Under the pieces are notes generated by a model. It saw only the letters and a list, made by a program, of their open reading frames with translations, had not been told where the DNA came from and did not search any database. Of a DNA stretch of 48,805 bases, positions 1 to 7,951 are shown piece by piece. The stretch comes from a virus: positions 1 to 48,805 of IMG/VR virus record IMGVR_UViG_3300028374_000023; one strand, given 5' to 3'. Made by a program: the position numbers and the translations under genes. Numbering within the stretch: position 1 is the stretch's first letter; every line of letters starts with the position of its first letter.

Positions 1-127
1 CCGGTACTACCGGAATAAAGTAAATTGAAATAAAGAGCGGGGCCTGTATCTATAATGAGTGAGTTTTGGGAAAATAGAAAAGAAGACTGGGAGCAGCTTA
101 AATATTTAATTAAGCATAAAAAAGATG
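1..127 (+). repeat. 127-bp direct repeat, copy A
   Basis: These 127 bases recur without mismatch at 1887-2013. The repeat covers the last 18 codons of one gene (ending NKERGLYL then TAA) and the first 24 codons of the next (starting MSEFWENRK). The copies diverge immediately after base 127. The exact length, and the fact that the window begins at its first base, are what a de Bruijn assembly with k=127 would leave at a graph junction. A real tandem cassette duplication is the alternative. Confidence 0.95.
2..55 (+). CDS. C-terminal end of an upstream gene (partial)
   Basis: The open frame enters from the window edge and reads RYYRNKVNWNKERGLYL (one TGA read as Trp) before TAA, whose last base is the A of the next ATG. 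It equals the C-terminus of the 55-1941 protein because it lies in the 127-bp repeat. It is either the tail of a tandem paralogue or an assembly echo of the same gene. Confidence 0.5.
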
Positions 128-1941
128 TCTATCAAAGCGGCCGTGAATTAGGTGCGCCTAGGTTACAGCTTTTAATGCACGACCGAACAAAGTTTAGACC
201 AAAAAACTGGACACCTTACAGAGAGTACTGGTTTGGAGAAGACGGTTATTACCAGAACAATAATAATCGGAAGGACATCCCAAAAGACAGGAAAGAGGAC
301 TTTAAAGACGCAGTAAAAGATCATTTTTCCTCGGAAGATCACCATCAGCATAAGGACCCCAGAAACATTCCTATGAGTAAGGTGCCCCTAAATGATAGGA
401 AGGAAATGCTATCTGACTGATATGCGGTAAGCAAGCATATGTCAAAAAAGAAAGACTTCTCAGATATTAAAACGTGGGCAAAGCAACAAGGCTATGAAAA
501 TATGTATAAGGAAGCTAATCTAACAAAAAGATTAAAGGACCTTACTAAAACACATATACCCGCAGCAATTAAAAGAAAAGACAGAGGAGCTATAGCAAAG
601 CTTAAAAGGGAACGCGGCATTATAACCAGCGAGAAGAAACTGCAAGAAGAAATCATAATAGAAAGAGAAACATTCAAACTAAAAGCAATGGACCAAAGAC
701 ACTTTAATTCAAAAGATAACAAACATATTATGTCATGACATAAACAAGATCTCCTAAAAGAAGCATTTTGGGGAGCAAAGGCTAAAAAACTGAAGGCACT
801 AAAGAAATTCAGAGGAGACCTGGATAAGGGAAGAGAGATAGTGCAAAATGCAAATACCAGAGCGCAGAAGATAAAATCATCTGGAAAACTTTCTGACCTG
901 TACGTTCAGAATAGAAAAAACGTAGGAAGGGTAAATAACCTATCTTTTGAGGATATCCAAAAGTTTAAGAATCTGCGTAAAGAGGTTAGAGTAAAAACCG
1001 GAGCAATTAAAAGAAAGCGTAAGAAGACAGCATACCAGGTGCTAACTCATACCACTAAAAAAGAGAACCTACATAATATACTCGACAGTGGTAAACTAAT
1101 GCCCATAAAGCATTTGAAAGAACAATACCCTGAATTAGAAGTAAACTACGAACATAAGAAAGGAAAGACCCATAGAACTTCTGATAAGTTAAAAAATATC
1201 AGAAACCATCATAACTCAGACAAGCTGTTCTTTGCGGCAGATCGTTACGATCCTCGTTACGGAGACTACACTATTGTTAAAAAACTAAAAAAGGCAGAAG
1301 ATAACCCAGTAAAATGGACACTGATACCAAACGAAAAGATAGTCAAAAACCCAGTTTCTGTACGAAGTAATGCTACAATATATGTACCAAACAACGAACT
1401 GGGAGAATGAAAAAAGAAATATAAAGGACAAGGGTATACTTTTCGAAAAAAGGAGGATCTTGACTTAGAACCTCACAATATTTATACTAGAACAGTAGGG
1501 TTCTTAAAGAAGTTTGCAGAAGCTAAAGATAAGACACCGCACCGACGGGCCGCTTTAATTGGGTCCACGAGGTTAGGTATAAACCACGGGAAGTCAGATT
1601 ATGACTATCTTATTCCCTACAAAAATAAGAGTGTAGCAAAGAGAGAATTCAACAAGTTTTTAAAAAAGAACCCAGACTTTCAACCTTCTCCTTATAATGA
1701 TAAGATTAAGAGAATGGCTTTAGTGGCAAAGGCGGAGGATACGGATGTAACTTTTTCTTGGGATCCTAGAGCACCAAAGGTACTAGATAACTATGAAAGA
1801 CTAGAGGACACGCTATCTCCTGAAGAAAAGAAACAAATAATTAAGAAACGTAAGAAATTAAAAGAAAGCTTCTTTTTTCCAAAGACCCGGTACTACCGGA
1901 ATAAAGTAAATTGAAATAAAGAGCGGGGCCTGTATCTATAA
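55..1941 (+). CDS. DUF5662 / possible ART-like / nucleotidyltransferase multidomain protein (TGA=Trp)
   Basis: The frame is continuous for 628 residues if TGA at codons 122, 228, 452 and 620 is read as Trp; it ends at TAA. Residues about 10-130 resemble DUF5662 (HDRTKFRPKNWTPY, HHQHKDPRNI, then EMLSD-TGA where the family has a conserved Trp). Residues about 325-450 carry THTTKKENLHNILDSGKL and LFFAADR, weakly like ADP-ribosyltransferase/DarT-type folds. Residues about 495-590 carry GSTRLGINHGKSDYDYLI, the GS...SDxD signature of polymerase-beta-type nucleotidyltransferases. The stop overlaps the next start (TAATG). The sequence is Lys-rich and lacks a signal peptide. A packaged effector or host-modifying enzyme is possible, but no specific activity is established. 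The ART assignment is tentative. Confidence 0.75.
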
Positions 1942-2013
1942 TGAGTGAGTTTTGGGAAAATAGAAAAGAAGACTGGGAGCAGCTTAAATATTTAATTAAG
2001 CATAAAAAAGATG
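1887..2013 (+). repeat. 127-bp direct repeat, copy B
   Basis: This is identical to bases 1-127. It supplies the C-terminus of the 55-1941 protein and the first 24 residues of the next protein. Because of it two adjacent genes share an N-terminus (MSEFWENRKEDW...) and then differ completely, one continuing as DUF5662 and the other as a ParB-like domain. Confidence 0.95.
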
Positions 2014-2225
2014 GGCATAAAACTATTAGCGTACAACTTGCAGCCTTAAAACCATCTCAACGAGATTTTAATTATAAGAAAGTTAATGGAATGGCTGAGG
2101 CTTTAGAAAATGGTGAATGGACCTGAAAGCCTTTGCTTATTAGTGATGACTTCTATATAATAGACGGACACCATAGATGGAAAGCAGCCCTTGACCACTT
2201 AATGAAGTACCACGGAGATAAATAA
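1941..2225 (+). CDS. Small ParB-like nuclease-domain protein with DUF5662-type N-terminus (TGA=Trp)
   Basis: The protein has 94 residues with TGA at codon 62 read as Trp. The first 24 residues are the N-terminus of the DUF5662 gene, brought in by the 127-bp repeat. The rest reads VQLAALKPSQRDF, then PLLISDDFYIIDGHHRWKAA. The DGHHRW signature and preceding strand are typical of the ParB/sulfiredoxin-like fold used by many phage proteins. Start and stop both overlap neighbours as TAATG. The join between the two parts is abrupt, so it may be a genuine recombinant gene or a product of misassembly at the repeat. If the join is false, the real N-terminus lies elsewhere. Confidence 0.6.
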
Positions 2226-3100
2226 TGAACGATAAGGACAATAAAGGACGTAAACTACTAGGAGCCTCTGTAGGAGGGACTGGATTAATTCTTGGAGCTA
2301 AAAAATATAGAAGGATTGTGGATGCAGGGGATGCAAAAGCTGGAGCCATTTCTTTAGGAAAGAGAGTGGACAGAATAAAGGGCCTGAATAACAAACAAGT
2401 TTCTGATATATCCAAAGGTATTAGAAGTGGAGCTTCTCGTAAAGCGCTTATAGCAGGAGCTAAAATAGCTGTACCTGCCCTAGCCTTAGGAGCTTTAATA
2501 CATTCTGGAAGAACAAAACAAGCAATGCCAAGCAATTTTGCACAACGATTCTTACAAGCAAAAGGAATGAAGACTATGGAGCGGGCAGCCAAGAAACACC
2601 AAGCGAAACTCAACGAGCCTACATGAGCAAAAGAGCTAAAAAGGGAATTAAAGTTAAAGCGTAAACCAGATCCAGACCGTTATGATTATAATTATGGACC
2701 AGTTGGTTATAAAACAGCCAAAGCAAATACTTTGAAAACCTTTGATGATACACTTTCAAAGCTTATTTCCATGAGCAAGTCAGACCCTGATAGGGTGAAG
2801 CTAATGAAGAAAATTGACACCATGGCCCCTGAGGTTATGTCAAAGAATCCTAAAGCTACACGGACTTTCTTACAGATGAGACATAATTTAATTAAGACTT
2901 CAAAGGCTGAGTCTAAATCTCAACAGCGTTTAATGGGCATGGTTCACGCTTATCAGAATGGGACACTGGAAAACTTCAGTGAGTTACCATCCGGACTACA
3001 GAAGAAAATAAAAGACATGGCAATGTCCATGTCAAGCAAGCAGACAAAAGACTATGCAGAGACCAAGCACAAGGGTCTAAAAGAGAAGAAAAAATCTTAA
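2225..3100 (+). CDS. Hypothetical Gly-rich, probably membrane-associated protein (TGA=Trp)
   Basis: I do not recognise this 291-residue protein. The frame passes through TGA at codon 134 and ends at TAA. The N-terminal half has two Gly/Ala-rich hydrophobic stretches (LLGASVGGTGLILGA near residue 12 and KIAVPALALGALI near 85) separated by basic segments. The C-terminal half is a charged, helical Lys/Met-rich region without membrane segments. The ATG overlaps the previous TAA. It resembles its neighbours at 3597, 5477, 5846 and 7952 in composition: short, basic, with Gly-rich hydrophobic segments. Such proteins may be minor virion or injected proteins, but that is inference. Confidence 0.7.
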
Positions 3101-3150
3101 GCTAAAAAAAGAAAGCCCATATGAGTAGACTTCCTTTTTTACCGGAGTAC

Positions 3151-3522
3151 CTAAGCCGTTTCAGACTTAGCTTTCTTTTTCTTCTTTGAAGTAGCTTTCT
3201 TTTCGTCTGCTTCCTCTTCTTGAGTAGCGTCCTCAGCTTTAGCTTCCTTTTGGTCAGCTTCGGGCTGTTTTTCCTCGGCTTTGGCCTGCGTTTTCACAGT
3301 CTTGGCTTGCTCTTTAAGAGTAGCCTCTTCCTTGAGAACGGCGGCGTGCTTAGAAAGTTCATCAACATTGCTTTTGGCAGAGTCGACAGTAGCTGCAGTA
3401 CTTCGCATCATTTTGGTGCTCGGGAATGCAGAAGTAACTGCTGCCATAAAGCTGGTTCCGATAAACTTACCAACCGCAGCGGACGAATGGTAAAACATTA
3501 TACCTGTTGTTCTTTGTATCAT
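3151..3522 (-). CDS. Hypothetical Ala/Lys/Glu-rich protein with basic tail
   Basis: The 123-residue protein begins at the ATG preceded by GAGGATAACACC, a better start than an in-frame candidate further upstream. The N-terminus (GIMFYHSSAAVGKFIG...) is mildly hydrophobic, the middle is a long Ala/Glu/Gln helix rich in KEE and KTQ repeats, and the end is a KKKKKAK tail. The composition suggests a coiled-coil or nucleic-acid-binding protein, perhaps phasin- or histone-like, but I recognise no family. It is isolated on the minus strand inside a plus-strand block and has its own copy of the TGGTATAAGAAT motif about 60 bases upstream. Confidence 0.65.
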   Translation of the reverse strand: MIQRTTGIMFYHSSAAVGKFIGTSFMAAVTSAFPSTKMMRSTAATVDSAKSNVDELSKHAAVLKEEATLKEQAKTVKTQAKAEEKQPEADQKEAKAEDATQEEEADEKKATSKKKKKAKSETA

Positions 3523-3581
3523 GGTGTTATCCTCACTATTTATTAACATTAACAAACGATGAAACTTATAGCTTCATCATT

Positions 3582-3593
3582 ATTCTTATACCA
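3582..3593 (-). promoter_or_regulatory. Conserved TGGTATAAGAAT motif, probable phage promoter (1 of 7)
   Basis: On the minus strand this reads TGGTATAAGAAT-AATG, about 60 bases before the ATG at 3522. It is followed directly by a hairpin, GATGAAGC...GTTTCATC. TGGTATAAG resembles an extended -10 element (TGnTATAAT). Confidence 0.65.
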
Positions 3594-3596
3594 AAA

Positions 3597-3869
3597 ATGA
3601 GTAAAAAAAGACCTTTAAGAGCAAAAAATAAAACAATAGGCAATATAGATAAACTAGCTGAACTAGCCTTAACCCCGGGAACTGGCGCGCTGGCAGGACT
3701 AACTGTAGGAACGGCGTACGATGTAGTAAGAAATGGGATGAAGGGAAAGCCACTACAAGGACACCCTATAACAGTAGGATTAATAACAGGATTCGCAACA
3801 GGATTAGGAAAACAGATATATGATAGTTACTCCAAAAGCTATAGACAGAAATCTACTAACAAACAGTAG
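3597..3869 (+). CDS. Hypothetical small Gly-rich membrane protein
   Basis: The 90-residue protein starts MSKKRPLRAKNK and ends at TAG, the only plus-strand gene here that clearly uses TAG. A basic N-terminus precedes two Gly/Ala/Thr-rich segments (GTGALAGLTVGTAYDVV and ITVGLITGFATGLG) that could insert in a membrane or pack as a helical hairpin. It overlaps the photolyase-like gene by about 50 bases. I recognise no family. It belongs with the other small Gly-rich basic proteins in this accessory block. Confidence 0.6.
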   Translation: MSKKRPLRAKNKTIGNIDKLAELALTPGTGALAGLTVGTAYDVVRNGMKGKPLQGHPITVGLITGFATGLGKQIYDSYSKSYRQKSTNKQ

Positions 3870-4740
3870 TACAGGGTTAAGTGAGCGCTTATCCAGGGGC
3901 GACCTAAATCCTAAAGAAGTCTTAAAAGACATTAATAAAAGCTTATCTAAAGAAGAGATCTCTTCAGAAGAGAAGGACTATTTAGAAGAGATAAAAAGGC
4001 AGTTAGTTTTTAGAGAGTTCGCAAACTCTGCAATAAGACAACAAGAGTACCGAAATCCTCCAGGAGCAAATGGAGAGGATTCGGAAGAGTTTAAAAAACT
4101 TAAGAAGGGCGAAACCGGAATCCCAATAGTTGATGCCGCAGTAAGACAACTAGAAGAGACTGGAAAACCCCACAACCGAGCAAGGCTTCTTATTGCGCGG
4201 TATGCTACTCGGAGTTTAAATATTGACCCAGAGGTAGTCGCTTTTTGATTAGCCGATAAGTTTAAAGACTACGATCCGGCCCTAACCACATTTAATGTAA
4301 CTCAAGCAGCATCAGGAGCACCTTTTGGAGAACCATACTTCAGGAAAAGTAACCCACTCACCGCAGCAAAGAGGTTAGATCCAGACGGAGAGTACCGTAA
4401 AAAATGGTTACCAGAAGATTATAAACCAAAGCCCAAAGAAGAAGCTCTAGAGGAAATAAATGAAGGACACAGGGAGTGGCTTAGAAGATGAAAAGAGAAT
4501 AAACCAGTATCTGATTGGCCCAGAAAAGATCTATACCCAACAAAGGATAGAATTAAGGGGGATTATTTTATAGGGGACAAAATAAGAGCAAAAGGAAATT
4601 TTAGTTACTATTATAAAAAGTACCAAGAAAAAGAAGATGAATTATTGTCTAAAGCAGCATATATCAAAATGAAGATAAGGGAAGGGAAAGAGCCTAAGAA
4701 AGTTCCTAAGATCGAAGTTAAAAAGAAAAAGGACTTATAA
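3820..4740 (+). CDS. Photolyase/cryptochrome FAD-binding-domain-like protein (TGA=Trp)
   Basis: The 306-residue frame contains TGA at codons 143 and 224 and ends at TAA. It follows the C-terminal FAD-binding domain of DNA photolyases: LSERLSRGDLNPKEV near residue 20 (family LSPHLRFGELSPREV), GETGIPIVDAAVRQLEETG near 95, HNRARLLIARYATRSL near 118, and YFRKSNPL then DPDGEYRKKW near 170-190. The N-terminal antenna domain of normal photolyases (450-500 residues in total) is absent. The Trp-rich GWQW segment used in electron transfer is replaced by TTFNVTQAASG. It is therefore a truncated or repurposed homologue, unlikely to be a standard repair enzyme. The C-terminal 90 residues are Lys-rich and unique. 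Its stop codon overlaps that of the convergent gene at 4735. Confidence 0.7.
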
Positions 4741-5085
4741 GTCCTTCTTCTTTTCTTGATGAGATCTCACCATATCTACTAGCTTTTTTGAGGGCACCAC
4801 ATCTAAGGGAACAACACTCCCATCTTCCATCTCATATAACAATCCACGACCCGAACCGTTGGAATGGACTCTTCTATCAAATTTAGATTTGAATCTTGAA
4901 AAAGTATCACTGTAATGTGGCTTAACTAGTTCAGTCACCATATGACCTGTTGTCTCTTCTACATATAGACGGATTGCTCCAGAAGGAATATTAAACCGCT
5001 CCACGCAGTCATTAAAGACTCTTAGAACATAATCAAGATTATCCTCTGAAACAATTAGGGCTTTAACCTTGGTTATATCCTTCAC
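4735..5085 (-). CDS. Hypothetical protein, translationally coupled
   Basis: I do not recognise this 116-residue protein. It is hydrophilic with mixed alpha/beta character and no membrane segment or Cys cluster. The GTG start overlaps the TGA of the upstream gene as GTGA, the classic coupling arrangement; a TTG one codon upstream is a possible alternative. All Trp-free. It lies in a two-gene minus-strand operon with 5082-5387, driven by the motif at 5426. The overlap implies UGA acts as a stop in this operon. Confidence 0.65.
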   Translation of the reverse strand: MKDITKVKALIVSEDNLDYVLRVFNDCVERFNIPSGAIRLYVEETTGHMVTELVKPHYSDTFSRFKSKFDRRVHSNGSGRGLLYEMEDGSVVPLDVVPSKKLVDMVRSHQEKKKDL

Positions 5086-5387
5086 CAATCTATACCAGCC
5101 TCAAAGAATAGTTCTTGAAGCTCCGACAGCATTTCTCTTAAACGCATTAAGTCCCTATCTATAGGCTCAAAACATGTTTTAATTGAAACATAATCGTTAA
5201 TTATAAAAGACCTGTTTGGGAACTTTTTAGAACTTAATTTATTTATGCCCTCCTCAAGTGTATAGTTTGAGGCATCATTCTTTTTTTCTTCAAGTTTTTC
5301 TATCTTTCTCTTAATATCAGATTTGAGGTTACTTAAATAAGCGATTGCTTGTGGATCACCTTTTTTGGCTTTTTCTTTTATAGACAT
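5082..5387 (-). CDS. Hypothetical coiled-coil protein, apparent TGA stop
   Basis: The 101-residue protein begins MSIKEKAKKGDPQAI and is largely alpha-helical, with a predicted coiled coil (KSDIKRKIEKLEEKK) around residue 28 and another helix near the C-terminus. It ends ...EAGIDW then TGA. Reading TGA as Trp would add only Trp-Arg-Ile before TAA at 5073-5075. The TGA forms a GTGA overlap with the next gene, which argues it is a real stop. Family unknown. Confidence 0.65.
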   Translation of the reverse strand: MSIKEKAKKGDPQAIAYLSNLKSDIKRKIEKLEEKKNDASNYTLEEGINKLSSKKFPNRSFIINDYVSIKTCFEPIDRDLMRLREMLSELQELFFEAGIDW

Positions 5388-5425
5388 ACTTATTTCTTTT
5401 TGTTGGTTAATTTATTTACTACATC

Positions 5426-5437
5426 ATTCTTATACCA
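5426..5437 (-). promoter_or_regulatory. Conserved TGGTATAAGAAT motif, probable phage promoter (2 of 7)
   Basis: The minus strand reads TGGTATAAGAATGATG about 40 bases before the ATG at 5387. This is one of the two copies without an obvious hairpin directly downstream. Confidence 0.65.
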
Positions 5438-5440
5438 AAA

Positions 5441-5472
5441 TTTGACTCCTAGAAAAGCTTTTTGTATGTTTT
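5441..5472 (+). promoter_or_regulatory. Possible Bacteroidota-type promoter for 5477 (leaderless)
   Basis: TTTG at 5441-5444, a 20-base spacer and TATGTTTT at 5465-5472 match TTTG-N19/20-TAnnTTTG except for the last base. The ATG follows after only four bases, so a transcript from this site would be leaderless or nearly so. Confidence 0.35.
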
Positions 5473-5476
5473 AAGC

Positions 5477-5842
5477 ATGAACTCTAAAGCATCCCAATTT
5501 AATGCTATCGAACAAGCGATAGATGATTTTTACAGAAACAACCCTAAGAAAGAAGTATCAGACAGAAACAGAACTCTCGGAGAACTTTTAATGCCTATAG
5601 CGGCTGGTATCTTAGGAGCACATAGTATAAAAGCCTTAGCACCTGCTAGTGCAGTGGCCAAAAGAATGTCACGACCTTCAGGCGCAGGGCTAGGCGCAGG
5701 ATTCCTTACTGGTATCCCGGCAGCTCTCGTAGGATCCGGGGCAAGACGAAAAGAAATTTTAAGACAGAAAGGCATAGATACAAACATGATCGGATCTTAT
5801 GCTCAACCGACAACGCCGGAAGGTGAAAAATACTTTAAATAA
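5477..5842 (+). CDS. Hypothetical Gly/Ala-rich protein
   Basis: The 121-residue protein starts MNSKASQFNAIEQAIDDFY, has two Gly/Ala/Leu-rich segments (LLMPIAAGILGAHSI near 43 and GAGLGAGFLTGIPAALVGSG near 73) and ends TPEGEKYFK before TAA. The hydrophobic stretches could be membrane helices. It is Trp-free and has no TGA. It is the first gene of the plus-strand run 5477-10624 and sits three bases before the next ATG. No family recognised; minor virion protein is one possibility. Confidence 0.65.
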   Translation: MNSKASQFNAIEQAIDDFYRNNPKKEVSDRNRTLGELLMPIAAGILGAHSIKALAPASAVAKRMSRPSGAGLGAGFLTGIPAALVGSGARRKEILRQKGIDTNMIGSYAQPTTPEGEKYFK

Positions 5843-5845
5843 ATC

Positions 5846-6841
5846 ATGCCATTAAAAAGAACTTTTATCGGTAAAGTTACCGGACACGGGCTTGACGATC
5901 TGTGAACCAAAGGTCAAAAAGCGCATAGTGACTTTAACTTAGCTAAGCGATATAAAAATTATCAGAAACACAGATATCAAAGGGCAAAGGATAAGCTCCT
6001 TTATAAAGAGCGGGAATACTCCAAAGCAAAATCTGAAACTGACATGGCAAGGTTACAAGCTGCAGTAGGGATAGGAACTTCGATAGGTGCAGGAGTTGCC
6101 ACAGCAACTTATAAAGACACAAAAAAGAAAGCAGATCCCCGCAGAGAATTAGAGCCCGTTAGAATAAAGTTTGCGTCAGGTATATTGCCCACAATCACTG
6201 GAAAAGCTATCCGAACTGTAAAAAGACAGAGAGCAGCCGCAGCCAGGTTAATGAAAGAATACCCGGAGGGGAACAATTTACATGAATTGGGAAACAGGGC
6301 ATGGGATAGGTCAAAAGACAAATTATTTAAGGAAAGACTAAAGACCTATTCTACTTGAGCAGGGGCAGGAGTGACAGGAAAGATATTAACAGACCAAACT
6401 AAACAAGCCAATCTTAGATTTACTTTAGGTACTACAGGTATTGGAGCTTTTTCAGGCGCCGGTAGCGTCTTAGCTCAGCCAGAACTGGAAAAAAACTTTA
6501 AAAACTTTGGAGAAGGGGCTGCAATAGGCGGAGCTTTTGGACTTGGTGTAGGGGCAGCAACAACCGCGGCCTTTAAACATTGGGACAAAATCCAGAAGCT
6601 AAGAAAGAAGTTAATGCAAAAACAAGCAAAGATTGGATATCAAAGTATCGAACGAGACCTCGGTAAAAATTTTTCTAAAAAGAAAGAACATAAAATAAAC
6701 CGAATGTTAGGACAAGAAAGAAAAAAGTCTTTTATCTTACAGAATAGGTATTTGACTGGGATACCTACATTAGGTATAGCTCCAGCGCTCGCAGAAAAGT
6801 CCGTAAAAAACAAAGTAATAAAAAGCCTAGCAAGGGATTAA
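5846..6841 (+). CDS. Hypothetical protein with shared C-terminal NRxxxGxxTLGI module (TGA=Trp)
   Basis: The 331-residue frame starts MPLKRTFIGKVTGHG, passes TGA at codons 20 and 171 and ends at TAA. It has a basic helical N-terminus, a Gly/Ala segment (AAVGIGTSIGAGVATATY) near residue 70, a second Gly-rich region (GTTGIGAFSGAGSVLA, then AAIGGAFGLGVGAATTAAF) near 195-245 and a basic C-terminal half. The last 40 residues (NRYLTGIPTLGIAPALAE...LARD) closely match the C-terminus of the 7952 protein (NRKWMGPLTLGIGPAIAE...LARH), indicating a shared module, possibly for docking in the virion. Function unknown. Confidence 0.7.
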
Positions 6842-6844
6842 ATA

Positions 6845-7183
6845 ATGTTATTAGACTTTATTCAAGTAGAATTCAGTGACGAAGGTAACCCAGATATAAA
6901 TGATCTTGATGCCTTAATAAACGGGGATCCTCAGTTTGAGGCCACGCAATACAAACCTATAACAGTCTCGGCAGATTATATAGCTCATGCAGAGCCTTCT
7001 ATATACAACGAAAAGCTGTGGACAGACGTAACCTTAAAAGACGATACAATTAGAGTTTGCAATCAACCTTATACTATGTTTAAATTAAGGTGGATGATGG
7101 CTTTAGACCTAAAGACAGACGAAACATTCGAAGATTTAAAAAGCGAAGACGGAGACATAAAAATAAGGGTATTTCCAAACTAA
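6845..7183 (+). CDS. Hypothetical acidic protein
   Basis: The 112-residue acidic protein starts MLLDFIQVEFSDEG and contains no membrane segment. It looks like a small globular alpha/beta domain with strands such as PITVSADYIAHAEP and IKIRVFPN at the end. The TAA overlaps the next ATG (TAATG), so it is coupled to the carrier-like gene downstream. It contrasts in charge with its basic neighbours. The 8589-8819 protein is another small acidic partner-like gene with a similar position after a larger basic protein. Family not recognised. Confidence 0.65.
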   Translation: MLLDFIQVEFSDEGNPDINDLDALINGDPQFEATQYKPITVSADYIAHAEPSIYNEKLWTDVTLKDDTIRVCNQPYTMFKLRWMMALDLKTDETFEDLKSEDGDIKIRVFPN

Positions 7184-7950
7184 TGAAAAAAGAAGAAAAA
7201 GACCAGTTTATAAAAGATTTTAAAAAAGACTTTATTGCAGGATCCGCATCCGGAGCAGCAGTAACGTTATCTACCCAACCACTATCCACACTCGCTGTAA
7301 GAGCACAGGCGGGCACAGGGGGAAGTGGAAACGGATTAAAAAAGCTAAAAAAGATAACGTCTAAAACAAAGACGCAAAAAATAAAAAGATTGAAGGGTGT
7401 CTATAGTGGAGTTACACCCAGACTTGCAAAAAGTATAGCAGCAGGCGCAATTGGATACCCAGTATTTATGGCAGTAGCTGATAAGTTAGAAAAAAATGGG
7501 GGAAGTATGAAAGAACACAAAAATATGAACCCCGGGCAAATGACACAACTTTCTCACACTGATACCGAAAATGAATTTAGAGAGGCTGACCCAATGCCGA
7601 CAGAAAAAGCTATGGATCATATAAGCAAAACAGTTTTAAACCGTCCAGGGGCTTTTGGATCACGAAAATACAAGTTACATCATAAAGAATTAAAGAAAGA
7701 GGGGTTTTGATCAGCAGCAGCGAAAATGATCCCTAATTTTGTAAGAGGCATGATCGGAGCCAGTTCAAAATCCGGTTGAAAGAGTAAATCTTATTTAGGA
7801 GGAAATGTAGCAACTATAGGAGCTCTTTCCTCAAAGCCAAAAGCTACTACAACAAGTTTAGAAAAAGCTGTAGAATTAAACTCGGGTTTTAAAAATATAC
7901 CTACTCTGAGAAACATGAACCCCTCAAATAACAAATTAAGGATAAATTAA
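7183..7950 (+). CDS. Protein resembling one mitochondrial-carrier-type repeat (TGA=Trp)
   Basis: The 255-residue frame passes TGA at codons 176 and 199. Residues about 14-110 read FIAGSASGAAVTLSTQPLS, then KGVYSGVTPRLAKSIAAGA and IGYPVFMAVADKLEK. The order AG..aG....t.PL......Q ... GvY.G..PRL......a.....Y/F matches one repeat of the mitochondrial carrier fold, though the PxD/ExxK/R signature is lost (PLSTLAVR). True carriers have three repeats, about 300 residues; here only one is seen, followed by a hydrophilic tail. The resemblance could be convergent between Gly-rich helical hairpins. If real it would imply a membrane-inserted oligomeric protein. Overlaps the previous stop by one base. Confidence 0.55.
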
Positions 7951-7951
7951 A

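Noticed and set aside
1-2013. The 127-bp repeat as a terminal repeat of the phage genome
   Set aside because: The second copy is 1.9 kb from the start and internal, not at the other end; the length points to assembly or tandem duplication.
3220-3546. Plus-strand frames opposite the Lys/Ala-rich gene at 3151-3522
   Set aside because: They are Ser/Leu/Phe-rich mirror images of the Lys/Glu-rich minus-strand gene and lack start signals or similarity.
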